Shown here: piece after piece, positions 1 to 7,371 of the stretch
How positions within the stretch are numbered: the first letter of the stretch is position 1
How the letters are laid out: every line of letters starts with the position of its first letter
The notes under the pieces: generated by a model
The model's input: only the letters and a program-made list of their open reading frames with translations
The model's database searches: none
Told to the model about the DNA's origin: nothing
Position numbers and translations under genes: made by a program
Assembly (NCBI GenBank): GCA_025517565.1
Contig: JAOPKD010000002.1
Span: 309,090 to 373,089 of the forward strand
Reading direction: 5' to 3'
From: Halapricum hydrolyticum
GTDB taxonomy: Archaea > Halobacteriota > Halobacteria > Halobacteriales > Haloarculaceae
DNA length: 64,000 bases

Positions 1-121
1 CGAGGCCGGCCCCGGTACTGGCCGCGTTGCGACTGATGAGACCGCCGACGAACGCCCCGACCGAGGCGCCTATTGCTGCGTACTTTGCACGACTGATCGT
101 CTGTTTGATTCGCTTGCCCAT
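1..121 (-). CDS. Partial small glycine/alanine-rich protein, N-terminal 40 residues
   Basis: An open frame starts at ATG 121 on the minus strand and runs off the left edge. The visible N-terminus begins MGKRIKQTISRAKYAAIGAS: a short basic amphipathic start followed by a glycine/alanine-rich, probably membrane-inserting or glycine-zipper-like stretch. No family can be assigned from 40 residues. It is transcribed away from the aIF1 gene on the right, with 47 bp between its start and the end of that gene. The start is the only ATG in the visible frame. Confidence 0.55.
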   Translation of the reverse strand, partial: MGKRIKQTISRAKYAAIGASVGAFVGGLISRNAASTGAGL

Positions 122-168
122 ACTTCTACTACGTGTCGGAGCGTAAAAAGATATGTGTACTCTCGGCC

Positions 169-462
169 CTACTCGACGGGATAGCCTTCGTCTTCCAGGT
201 AGTCCTCGACGCGGTCGACGTGATCGCCCTGGAGTTCGATCCGGCCGTCGTCGACGGTCCCGCCACAGGCGAGTTTGGATTTGAGATCCGACGCCAGTTC
301 CCCGACGTCGACGTCGTCGGGATCGAGTCCGTCGACGATCGTCATCTGCTTGCCGTACCGCCGCTCGTCTGTTTCGACCGAGACCTCCTGGGACTGCTTT
401 GCGACGTCCTCACAGACGCAGAGTTCTTCCGGGAGTCCACACGTCGGGCAGACCTCTGCCAT
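169..462 (-). CDS. sui1: Translation initiation factor aIF1 (SUI1/YciH family)
   Basis: A 97-residue protein of the SUI1/eIF1 family, which acts on the small ribosomal subunit in start-codon selection. The N-terminus carries a small Cys cluster (C5, C8, C15, C17), and the C-terminal SUI1 fold includes [10 protein letters not shown] and the typical [19 protein letters not shown] segment. The frame is open upstream of 462, but residues before MAEVCPTCG do not belong to the family, so ATG 462 is chosen. Length is typical for archaeal members. It is a single gene followed by the next minus-strand gene. Confidence 0.93.
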   Translation of the reverse strand: MAEVCPTCGLPEELCVCEDVAKQSQEVSVETDERRYGKQMTIVDGLDPDDVDVGELASDLKSKLACGGTVDDGRIELQGDHVDRVEDYLEDEGYPVE

Positions 463-574
463 TACCTGGTATACGACCGGCGGAGTGAAAAGCCCTGCCC
501 CCGCGTTCGAGAAACGACTGTCGACGCGTTGTCCGTGTTCCGCTCGCGGAACCACTGGATGTCGGCCTGCGACG

Positions 575-1111
575 CTATTCGAGTTCGTCTTCCTCGACCG
601 GCGCGCGCATGTCGTCGATGACCAGCACGAGAACGTTGTTCGTCTCGTCTTTGCCGTCGATCGTGCCGATAATCTGCAGGCCAGCAGACGGCGTCGGGCC
701 GGCGGTGATCGTATCGCCCGGCTCGAAGTCGGACATCGACCCCTGGAGGTAGATCTCGGCGCGGCACTTCTCGGGATGGTGGACGCTCGTCAGGTTGATC
801 TCGGTGACGTTTGCCTCCTCGACGTACTCACCGTTGTGATAGAGCGAGACGTCAGCCGAGCGGTCCATCTGCTGGATCTGCAGCGCGTCGTAGGCCTTTG
901 CTGTCGGTTTGTACCCGCCTTTCGGACCCGGAACGCCTTCGACCAGCTGCAGGGCCTTGAGGCTCTGCATCTGGTTTCGGATCGTCCCGGCGCTGCGGTC
1001 GATCTCCTCGGCGATCCGCTCGCCTTTGACCGCGCTGTCGCTCTCGCGGTAGCTGTTTACCAGTTCCTGCAGGATCGTCTGTTGACTCGCTGTGAGCTCG
1101 ATGCCTGACAT
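575..1111 (-). CDS. HrcA-like winged-helix (DUF293) transcriptional regulator
   Basis: A 178-residue protein. Residues 1 to about 75 form a winged helix-turn-helix of the archaeal HrcA DNA-binding/DUF293 type ([20 protein letters not shown], then a GPKGGYKPT wing). The remaining ~100 residues form a separate beta-rich domain ([20 protein letters not shown], then [14 protein letters not shown]) of unknown ligand. ATG 1111 is chosen because upstream codons do not match the HTH. A TATA-like AGTTTTAG lies roughly 35 bp upstream. The regulated target is unknown. Confidence 0.82.
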   Translation of the reverse strand: MSGIELTASQQTILQELVNSYRESDSAVKGERIAEEIDRSAGTIRNQMQSLKALQLVEGVPGPKGGYKPTAKAYDALQIQQMDRSADVSLYHNGEYVEEANVTEINLTSVHHPEKCRAEIYLQGSMSDFEPGDTITAGPTPSAGLQIIGTIDGKDETNNVLVLVIDDMRAPVEEDELE

Positions 1112-1191
1112 AGTCGGTGTTCGTAACTCCGTACCGACGGCTAAAACTGTTTTTGTATAGGTCGATCGTTCACGATGTGAAAACCCGCCAG

Positions 1192-1311
1192 CTAGTATAC
1201 GCTGATCCCGTGCGACTCCCGTGCGTGTTCGAGGAGTTCCTCCGTGCTCTCGAACTCGGCGCCACAGGTACACGTGTGATACCCCGTCTGGGATTGCTGG
1301 CGTGTCGCCAT
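1192..1311 (-). CDS. Small C2H2-type zinc finger protein (39 aa)
   Basis: A 39-residue protein beginning MATRQQSQTGYHTCTCGAEF. It contains a single zinc-finger-like pattern (CTC, then ELLEHARESH: two cysteines and two histidines). Such mini-zinc-finger proteins are common in haloarchaea and generally lack an assigned function. The start at 1311 is supported by a TATA-like element at 1334-1342, about 27 bp upstream, giving a leaderless transcript. Confidence 0.72.
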   Translation of the reverse strand: MATRQQSQTGYHTCTCGAEFESTEELLEHARESHGISVY

Positions 1312-1620
1312 ACACGTCACTGTTCGTGCCCGAGTATAATAATTGTTTGTGGATGTTTGGTACCGCGACACACACATCAGGGGAGGGAAAACTACACATC
1401 TGACGGCTCAATAGGTGGAAATTCGGGTATTTTCGAAAGAACGTTCACACAGTTTCCGCACGGAATGTGGGAAGGATCGTCTCTGGCCGGGGCGCGCACC
1501 GCTCGTTCAACCGGGGGCATATCGTTCGTTCAGCCGGAGCGCGCACCATTGGATGTCCAGCGATCGGGCCCGTTCGGTCCGATAATCACGCTGAAGACCC
1601 TGGGGTGTCCTGTATCGGGT
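1312..1620. other. Intergenic region with imperfect direct repeats upstream of the ACT-regulator gene
   Basis: This 309-bp gap between divergent genes has no convincing coding content. It carries the zinc-finger promoter at its left end. It also has two copies of a 14-mer (CCGGGGCGCGCACC at 1487-1500 and CCGGAGCGCGCACC at 1534-1547) and two related CGTTCAACCGG/CGTTCAGCCGG blocks at 1504-1514 and 1527-1537. These could be regulator-binding sites for the plus-strand gene at 1621. Confidence 0.5.
1334..1342 (-). promoter_or_regulatory. TATA box for the mini zinc finger gene
   Basis: On the minus strand the sequence reads ATTATTATACTC, centred about 27 bp before ATG 1311. This spacing matches a leaderless haloarchaeal promoter. 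Confidence 0.55.
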
Positions 1621-2124
1621 ATGTTCGACGAGATCATGAAGAAATTCGAGGACAGCCCGAGTCAGCAGCGGGTGATCCGCCTCTTGCTCGAACGGGGGTT
1701 TTCAGTCAATGACGAGGGGCGGGTCGTCTCCGGGGGAATCGAGATCCCGAACACGGGGATCGCCCGCGAGATCGATGTCGACCGGCGAGTCGTCGACGCC
1801 ACGACCGACGCGATCCTGGCGGACCCGGAGTTGCGTCGCATCTTCCAGAACATCTCCGCGATCCCGAGTCTGATGGATCTCGCGCCGGTGCTGGATCTGA
1901 CTGTCTTGACGGTGACTGTCGGTGACGCCGAGGAGACGGGGATCGTCGCCACAGTCACGAGTGCGATCGCCGAGCAGGACATCGCGATCCGGCAGGTCAT
2001 CAGCGACGACCCGGAGTTCTCCGACGAGCCGAAGCTGTACGTCATCACCGGCCAGCAACTCCCCGGCGAACTGATCAACGAGATCCGCAACATGCCGTTC
2101 GTCCGGAAGATCGAATTGCAGTGA
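1621..2124 (+). CDS. ACT-domain regulator of amino acid metabolism
   Basis: A 167-residue protein. The N-terminal ~95 residues form a winged-helix-like module (SQQRVIRLLLERGFSVNDEG, IDVDRRVVDATTDAIL). The C-terminal ~75 residues are an ACT domain (LTVLTVTVGDAEETGIVATV, then LYVITGQQLPGELINEI). It matches the archaeal family of predicted amino-acid-metabolism regulators (HTH plus ACT). ATG 1621 begins MFDEIMKKFEDSP, the conserved start of this family. The frame is open further upstream, but that part is intergenic in character. Confidence 0.85.
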   Translation: MFDEIMKKFEDSPSQQRVIRLLLERGFSVNDEGRVVSGGIEIPNTGIAREIDVDRRVVDATTDAILADPELRRIFQNISAIPSLMDLAPVLDLTVLTVTVGDAEETGIVATVTSAIAEQDIAIRQVISDDPEFSDEPKLYVITGQQLPGELINEIRNMPFVRKIELQ

Positions 2125-2142
2125 GGGCAGAGCGCCCCGTGT

Positions 2143-2685
2143 TCACTCCTCGTCGGCGTCGATCACGCGCTTGCCGGCCGCCTGCGGAACGACGCGCTTC
2201 TCGGCGTCGCGCCACTCGCGTTCGAGCTCCCGGCCCTCGAACAATCGGTCGAGAAACACGGCCAGTGCGGCGATCTCCGAGTGTGGCTGGTTCGTCACGC
2301 CGACGTTGAAATCGGCGCGTTCGTAGACCTCGAAAGGGACTTTCTCCGCGCCGACGACGACGAGCAACGGTTCCTCTCGATGGACAGAACGGATCTCGTC
2401 TTCGACGTCCTGGACCGGCTGGCCGTACATCGTCAGGTGTGCGATCGCCCCGTCCCACGATCGGACCCGACCCAGCGGCTGGTCGGTCACTTCGACCTCG
2501 AAGGGGCCGCCGAAGCGATCGGTGATGTCGGTGACGGTCTCCTTGCGTCCCGAGGCCGCCGCTTCGAGAACGAGCCGATCGGCTCCGAGCGCGCGCGCAG
2601 TAAGCCCGACGTGGGTGGTCATCCGTTCGTCGCGGCCCGGGCGATGACCGAGTCTGAGGACGACGACCGGCGGTTCGTCTTGCAT
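2143..2685 (-). CDS. trm56: tRNA (cytidine(56)-2'-O)-methyltransferase aTrm56
   Basis: A 180-residue SPOUT-class methyltransferase that 2'-O-methylates C56 in the T-loop of archaeal tRNAs using S-adenosylmethionine. Diagnostic stretches are VVVLRLGHRPGRDERMTTHV at the N-terminus, HLTMYGQPVQDV in the middle, and LLVVVGAEKVPFEVYERADF with NVGVTNQPHSEIAALAVFLD, which form the knotted AdoMet site. ATG 2685 is preferred over upstream in-frame codons because the family starts at this point. It ends 18 bp after the convergent ACT gene. Confidence 0.93.
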   Translation of the reverse strand: MQDEPPVVVLRLGHRPGRDERMTTHVGLTARALGADRLVLEAAASGRKETVTDITDRFGGPFEVEVTDQPLGRVRSWDGAIAHLTMYGQPVQDVEDEIRSVHREEPLLVVVGAEKVPFEVYERADFNVGVTNQPHSEIAALAVFLDRLFEGRELEREWRDAEKRVVPQAAGKRVIDADEE

Positions 2686-2744
2686 ACCTACCCCGTCTCT
2701 CGGCACAGGTTAGCCGCTTTCGGATCGATCAGCGGTTCGGAGGA

Positions 2745-3422
2745 TTACAGTGCGTCGTCGATGGCCTGCGAGATCGTCTCGAAGTCGTAACTATCGAGGG
2801 CGGTGTCGTTCACGAACACCGTCGGCGTGGCCTCGACGCCGAGGCTGTCGCCGAACTGTTTGTCGGCCTGGATCGTCTCGCTGTACTGCTCGTCGACAGC
2901 AGCGCTTCGAACGAGACCGGGATCGGCACCCACGTCTTCGGCCAGTGATTCGTAGAGGTCGGGACCCAGATCTGACTGGTTGCGGTACAGTCGCTGTGAA
3001 TATTCCCAGTAGGCCGCGCTTCCGGCGGTGTCCTGGACGGCGCGGGCCGCGTTCGGAGCGCGCCAGGACTCCTCGCTCAGCGGAAGCGGGAACTCGTGGT
3101 GCTCGTACCGGATCGTCCCCGGCTGGATGTACTCTTCACCCAGGTCCGGGAAGTGCTCGACCACGTAGCTGGCGCAGTGACCGCAGACGTAGTCCTCGAA
3201 GACCATGACCGTCACGTCGGCGTCGGGATCGCCGAGTACGGGCGTCGGAAGGAGTCCGTCCTCGTCTGGTGTGACCGTCGATTCGGACGCGTCCGGCTGA
3301 TAGAGTTTCCCCTCCGGGTCCCCCCCTTCGCTCAGGGCGCCACAGCCTGCCAGTCCAGCCGCTCCTGTGACGGCCGCACCTGCGAGAAATCTCCGGCGTG
3401 TCGTCGACGTTCGTTCTGTCAT
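2745..3422 (-). CDS. DsbA-family thioredoxin-fold Tat lipoprotein
   Basis: A 225-residue exported protein. The N-terminus has a twin-arginine signal (RRRFLAGAA, Arg9-Arg11) and a lipobox LAGC with Cys27, so it is probably Tat-exported and lipid-anchored. The DsbA-like domain follows, with active site CGHC at 80-83 and the cis-Pro segment EATPTVFVND near the C-terminus. The likely role is thiol-disulfide exchange outside the membrane. ATG 3422 is chosen because the signal peptide starts there. It is divergent from the DUF2797 gene. Confidence 0.88.
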   Translation of the reverse strand: MTERTSTTRRRFLAGAAVTGAAGLAGCGALSEGGDPEGKLYQPDASESTVTPDEDGLLPTPVLGDPDADVTVMVFEDYVCGHCASYVVEHFPDLGEEYIQPGTIRYEHHEFPLPLSEESWRAPNAARAVQDTAGSAAYWEYSQRLYRNQSDLGPDLYESLAEDVGADPGLVRSAAVDEQYSETIQADKQFGDSLGVEATPTVFVNDTALDSYDFETISQAIDDAL

Positions 3423-3555
3423 GGGTGTGGATCCGCGTTTGCCCCTGATAATGTTGATCATCCTGGCTTGTGTTGCCCGTTCCATCGTCGTCGCTACGCG
3501 GTCGTCGCGACACGATCGACGTCCTCCACGCACAGCCGGCAGAATCGGCGTGCCG

Positions 3556-4365
3556 ATGGCAAGGGCCAAAACCCTCCGGCCGCTACGGCAGGGCGTGCAG
3601 ATCGTCGGCTACGAGACGGGTGCGCCGGACGGCGAGCCTGCATTGATCCTCGCCGCAGACGGTGACCTCGAGCGAGAGCCACTCCGGTCGGGCGAGCGAC
3701 TCGCGCTGACGCTGGAAGAGCGCCACTGTGCCGGGACGATCGACGGCTCCGGCGACACGGCGCGCCATCTCGCCTGTGACGCGCCAGAAGCCCCCTACTG
3801 TCCCCAGCACACCGATCGCTGGCCGTGTGCACGCTGTACAGGTGACTGTAACCTGCCCCTGGAGACCTGCCGCGAGGAGCACGCGGTCTACCTGGCGGCG
3901 TTCGCACCGGCGACGTTCAAGGTGGGCGTCACCCGCTCGTGGCGACTCGAAACCCGGCTTCGCGAGCAAGGGGCCGACCGGGCAGCCCACGTCCGGACGG
4001 TCGAAAACGGTCGCATCGCCAGACAGATCGAGGCGGACATCGCCGCTGACGTCGGCGATCGGGTCCGGGTCCCAACGAAGATCGAGGGGCTTCACCGCGC
4101 CGTCGACTCGGACGCCTGGGCGGATCTGCTGGACGCGTACGATCCCATTGCGACCTATACCTTCGAGTACGGGCTCGACCTCGCTGACCGACCAGTCGTC
4201 GAAACGATGGCGACCGGAACGGTTCGGGGCTCGAAAGGGCGCGTGCTCGTCCTCGAACGGGGCGGGAGCACGTACGCCGTAGACATGCGCGAACTGGTCG
4301 GGTACGACGTCAGCCGTCAGGCCGCATCGCGGCAGTTGCAATCCAGTTTGAGTGCCTTCGAGTGA
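3556..4365 (+). CDS. DUF2797 family cysteine-rich protein
   Basis: A 269-residue protein of the DUF2797 family, function unknown. A dense cysteine cluster (C58, C74, C82, C91, C94, C98, C105) suggests a bound metal. It is followed by the segment FAPATFKVGVTRSWRLETRL, which resembles a GIY-YIG-like fold. A GTG at 3550 is an alternative start six bases upstream. It is followed after 91 bp by an independent promoter. Confidence 0.8.
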   Translation: MARAKTLRPLRQGVQIVGYETGAPDGEPALILAADGDLEREPLRSGERLALTLEERHCAGTIDGSGDTARHLACDAPEAPYCPQHTDRWPCARCTGDCNLPLETCREEHAVYLAAFAPATFKVGVTRSWRLETRLREQGADRAAHVRTVENGRIARQIEADIAADVGDRVRVPTKIEGLHRAVDSDAWADLLDAYDPIATYTFEYGLDLADRPVVETMATGTVRGSKGRVLVLERGGSTYAVDMRELVGYDVSRQAASRQLQSSLSAFE

Positions 4366-4427
4366 CTCGTTCCACTCCGTGCTTTCGACGGGTTTATATT
4401 TTCAGATCCATCTTGGCGGCACAAAAC

Positions 4428-4436
4428 ACTTATAGC
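4428..4436 (+). promoter_or_regulatory. TATA box supporting a GTG start
   Basis: CACTTATAGC is centred about 26 bp before GTG 4457. This spacing supports leaderless translation from the GTG. The ATG at 4453 is in another frame. Confidence 0.55.
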
Positions 4437-4456
4437 GGCGTTAAGCAGTCAGATGT

Positions 4457-5482
4457 GTGCAACGCGAATACGCACTCGTGGGGGCGGCGGCGGTGGTACT
4501 TGCCGTCTCCATTCTGCTCGCCCTGGTCGCACCGGGCGCCCTGGCGGACATCGAAGACGACTCGGAGCCGACCCCCGACGGGGAGTTGCGTCTCTCGGAG
4601 ATCCGTCTCACGCCACTCGACGTCTCCGGGGACTCGGCGACGCTGACGGTGACGAACTGGATCTCACACGAGGGCGGGACGTCCGAGAACGTCTCGCTGC
4701 TCGTCCGCGTGATCGATACCGACACGGGTCTCGTCGAGACGCGGGCACGCCGATCGATCGGCGTGCTCGAAGGCGATAGCGACGACCCCGTCGGCCTGAA
4801 CGTGACGGTCGAGCGATCCGGCGGCTATCGCTTCGAGACGCTGGTGTTCGTCGATAGCGAGCGTCGAGCGACTCGGTCGGCGGGAATCGACGGAATCGAG
4901 GCACTCCAGCCGACCACCGCGAACACGGGGCTGCAGTTTCACGAGTTCGGTCCGCTGTTCCCGACGATAACCTACGACGTCGTCGCCTCGGATGACGGTG
5001 ACGTGACGCTCAACACGACGGCGTTTCTGACGAACCGCGGCGATCAGCCGGCCGATGACCTGCAGTTGCTCGTGCGCGCCCGCCAGTCCGACTCGAACAT
5101 TGTCGCCGACCGGGCCACCGTCGAGGTCGAGGACGTTCGTCCCGGCCGGACGAGTACGCCGACCGCCCGCCTGTCCGTCCCCGACAACTACTCCTACCAG
5201 CTCGACGCGATCCTCACTCGCGACGACGTGATCGTCGACACCGCGGCCGCCGCGGCGAACCTCGATCCCACGGAGACGGTCGACGTGAACCGGACGACCC
5301 GGTCGGTCGACCTGAGCGTCGACGACTTCGTCGCAGATGAGCCCGATGACGGGCGGGAGCGTGAACCGCGAACCACGATGACCAAGACCGGCGGCGGTGA
5401 CGGCCCCGGATTCGGCGTCGCCGTCGCACTCGTCGCCGTCCTCGCAAGTACCCTCCTGCTCAGGCGGATACACCATGACTGA
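4457..5482 (+). CDS. Secreted surface protein with PGF-CTERM-like anchor (DUF7490-like)
   Basis: A 341-residue protein. Residues 1-30 are a hydrophobic signal segment (VLAVSILLALVAPGALA). Two similar beta-sandwich repeats follow, each with a LRLSEIRLTPLD or FHEFGPLFPTITYDV opening and N-glycosylation-type NVT/NTT sequons. The C-terminus has an acidic, threonine-rich linker and GPGFGVAVALVAVLA plus LLLRR, matching a PGF-CTERM anchoring signal for archaeosortase processing. I recall the family as a haloarchaeal DUF of the 7490 type. It overlaps the next gene by 8 bp, implying co-transcription. Confidence 0.75.
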   Translation: MQREYALVGAAAVVLAVSILLALVAPGALADIEDDSEPTPDGELRLSEIRLTPLDVSGDSATLTVTNWISHEGGTSENVSLLVRVIDTDTGLVETRARRSIGVLEGDSDDPVGLNVTVERSGGYRFETLVFVDSERRATRSAGIDGIEALQPTTANTGLQFHEFGPLFPTITYDVVASDDGDVTLNTTAFLTNRGDQPADDLQLLVRARQSDSNIVADRATVEVEDVRPGRTSTPTARLSVPDNYSYQLDAILTRDDVIVDTAAAAANLDPTETVDVNRTTRSVDLSVDDFVADEPDDGREREPRTTMTKTGGGDGPGFGVAVALVAVLASTLLLRRIHHD

Positions 5483-5936
5483 CACGGACCACCCCACTGA
5501 CGATCCGGACGAACAGGCAGCACAAGCACGTTCGGAGGGGCCTGACGACCCCACGGACGCGCAATCCGATGGCGTGGCCGAGACGCCGTCCGACGAAACG
5601 GACACGAGCGACACCATCTCTGTCGGCGCGGAAAGCCGTGACGAACAGCAGACAGCGTCTCGGAGCGACTCCGGGGAGCAGGGTCGGAGACGTTCCGCTG
5701 GCAGGGACGAGCGGTCACTGCGAGAACGGCTCGAACTGCTCGCGCTGATCGGGCTGGCACTGTTCGCTGCCATCACCGCGTACGGCTTCTACACGAACGC
5801 CAGCCAGGCGATCTCGGAGTTCGTCTCCGCGTCGTACGTGTCGCTGTTCCAGGCGGCGTTCAACCTCGCGCTGCTGTTGCTGGCGCTGGCGGGCCTCTCG
5901 CTGCTGGCGCGCCGACAGTTCGATTTCGCCGGCTAG
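5475..5936 (+). CDS. Acidic protein with two C-terminal membrane segments
   Basis: A 153-residue protein. The first ~75 residues are disordered and rich in Asp, Glu, Ser and Thr. Two hydrophobic segments follow (LLALIGLALFAAITAYGFY and LFQAAFNLALLLLALAGLSL). ATG 5475 overlaps the end of the surface-protein gene, so the two are likely translationally coupled and may work together at the membrane. No family function is recognised. Confidence 0.7.
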   Translation: MTDTDHPTDDPDEQAAQARSEGPDDPTDAQSDGVAETPSDETDTSDTISVGAESRDEQQTASRSDSGEQGRRRSAGRDERSLRERLELLALIGLALFAAITAYGFYTNASQAISEFVSASYVSLFQAAFNLALLLLALAGLSLLARRQFDFAG

Positions 5937-5985
5937 ACCCATCCACAAGACAACGCTTTTCCGAACCCCACGCAAAGACCTGGGC

Positions 5986-6474
5986 ATGACAGACGACGAG
6001 GAACCAGACCAGTCCGACGCCGAGGAACAGGAAGACATCCCCTCCCCCCGGAACACGCCCCGGGCGTCCGATCCCGACGAGGCAAGCGAGCGTAGCGAAG
6101 AGGGAGACGACAGCGAGGGCGGCGAGGACGGGAAATCCTTCCGCGAGCGGGTCGAGGAGATCCGCCAGCAGCGAGCCGAGGAGCGAGAAGAGGGCGAAGG
6201 CAGCGAGATGAGTCGCGAAGAGCGCATGGAAGAGATGATGGGCGGTGGCGGCCCCGGCGGGATGGGTGGCGGCAACCCCTTCGCACAGATGATGGGTGGC
6301 ATGATGGGCGGCGGTCCCGGCGGTCCCGGCGGCATGGGCGGCGGCCCCGGCGGCCGCGGCCGCGAGGAAGAAGGCGACAACGAAGAGATGGTTCGCGAAC
6401 TGCGCAAACTCCGGGACGAGGTCCACGACCTCCGGCGGTCGGTCGACCGGATCGCCGACGCGCTCGAAGACTAA
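5986..6474 (+). CDS. Low-complexity acidic protein with Gly/Met-rich repeats
   Basis: A 162-residue protein with three parts. An acidic disordered half is followed by a Gly-Met-Pro repeat region (MMGGGGPGGMGGG, MMGGMMGGGPGG), and the C-terminus is an amphipathic coiled coil (VRELRKLRDEVHDLRRSVDR). The coiled coil suggests oligomerisation. Function is unknown. The stop codon lies inside the first copy of a 31-bp direct repeat whose second copy ends the opposing gene. Confidence 0.65.
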   Translation: MTDDEEPDQSDAEEQEDIPSPRNTPRASDPDEASERSEEGDDSEGGEDGKSFRERVEEIRQQRAEEREEGEGSEMSREERMEEMMGGGGPGGMGGGNPFAQMMGGMMGGGPGGPGGMGGGPGGRGREEEGDNEEMVRELRKLRDEVHDLRRSVDRIADALED

Positions 6475-6562
6475 CCCCGGTTTTCCGCCACCATTCCACT
6501 CGGATAGCTCTCGGTGGCTCGGGGAGCGCTCGAAGGCTAACCCCGGTTTTCCGCCAACCATT
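6460..6562. repeat. Direct repeat at the convergent gene ends
   Basis: A 31-bp block at 6460-6490 recurs at 6526-6556 with one mismatch, starting GCGCTCGAAG and ending TTTTCCGCCA. The similarity continues through CCATTC with a 1-bp indel. The first copy contains the stop of the Gly/Met-rich gene. The second contains the end of the acetyltransferase gene on the other strand. Confidence 0.8.
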
Positions 6563-7146
6563 CGGTTGCAAAATCGATCAGCGCCGACTGTTCCAGCAGC
6601 GTTGCCTCCGCTTCGCCGACGGCCCCACGCTCGACGCCGATTTCCCGTTCGAACGCCGCTCCGAGCGCTTCGAAGTCGTCAGTACTTGTCTCGATGTCGT
6701 CAAGGGTGACGACCACGCGTTCGCCGTCCCTGCGGATCGGCACCCGGTACTCGGTCCGCTCGGTCGGAACGTCAGCGCGATACTCCGCGAGATGGACCGA
6801 CGTGTTCGTCCCGTAGTCGGTCCCAAGCATCAGGATTCGCCCGTCGCGGTCGTAGACGCGAGCCAGCGGCGAGCCCTCGCCGAGCCCGAAATCGAGCCGG
6901 TGATCGCCAACTATCGCCTCGGCGTCGGCACCGAGTGCCGCAAACGAAAAGACAGGGTGACGGCTCCGGACGGCCTCCGGGTATGTCCGGAGACACTCGG
7001 GAATGTCACCGACGCCGTAGCTCGGCGTGACGGCGGGCCAGTACGGCGGCATCGAGGCGCGGATCGGCTCGACCCAGTCTTCGGGAACCGGCGGGTTCGA
7101 CCACTCTTCGGGATCGGTGTACAGGCGGTACAAGGCGACTGCCCCG
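6537..7146 (-). pseudogene. Aminoglycoside 3-N-acetyltransferase-like gene, C-terminal part (interrupted)
   Basis: About 200 residues match the C-terminal two thirds of the AAC(3) family, which acetylates aminoglycoside amino groups with acetyl-CoA; archaeal substrates are unknown. Diagnostic stretches are TDPEEWSNPPVPEDW, GVGDIPECLRTYPEAVRSRH, HPVFSFAALGADAEAI, DFGLGEGSPLARVYDRDG and TNTSVHLAEYRA. The frame continues into the mobile element without a sensible start. The N-terminus lies beyond the element at 8679-8786. About 35-40 residues of the acetyl-CoA-binding middle appear to be missing, so the gene is probably dead. The left edge with the element is uncertain, near 7130-7150. Confidence 0.8.
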
Positions 7147-7150
7147 GGGC

Positions 7151-7163
7151 TTGACCCCGGGGT
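7151..7163 (+). repeat. Left copy of the 13-bp boundary repeat
   Basis: TTGACCCCGGGGT is identical to the copy at 8661-8673 on the other side of tnpB. TTGAC is a plausible IS200/IS605-type target motif, and would then also be the TnpB target-adjacent motif. Confidence 0.6.
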
Positions 7164-7180
7164 TGAAGCCGACAGCATTA

Positions 7181-7366
7181 ATGCACAAAATACGCTCCAA
7201 AACACTTTTTGAGTTTCAGAACGTATCAAAACGTGTGTCAAAACGATATACAGTGACAGTCCCAGACGAAGATGGGGAGTGGCTTGATGACCAGCCTCAT
7301 CTCTCACCGAGTGGACTGCTACAAAAAGCAATCCAAGAACAGCGAGAAAAAGAAGAATCTGACTAA
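7181..7366 (+). CDS. Small accessory protein upstream of tnpB
   Basis: A 61-residue protein starting MHKIRSKTLFEFQ. The core RVSKRYTVTVPDEDGEWLDD followed by HLSPSGLLQKAIQEQ looks like a short strand plus helices, resembling ribbon-helix-helix antitoxin-type regulators. It ends 5 bp before tnpB and is probably co-transcribed with it. I believe similar small ORFs accompany haloarchaeal TnpB elements. A role in repressing tnpB is inference. Confidence 0.65.
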   Translation: MHKIRSKTLFEFQNVSKRVSKRYTVTVPDEDGEWLDDQPHLSPSGLLQKAIQEQREKEESD

Positions 7367-7371
7367 CCACG

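Noticed and set aside
275..1108. 277-codon plus-strand frame over aIF1 and the HTH gene
   Set aside because: Both minus-strand genes have clear family matches in this interval; the plus frame is a shadow.
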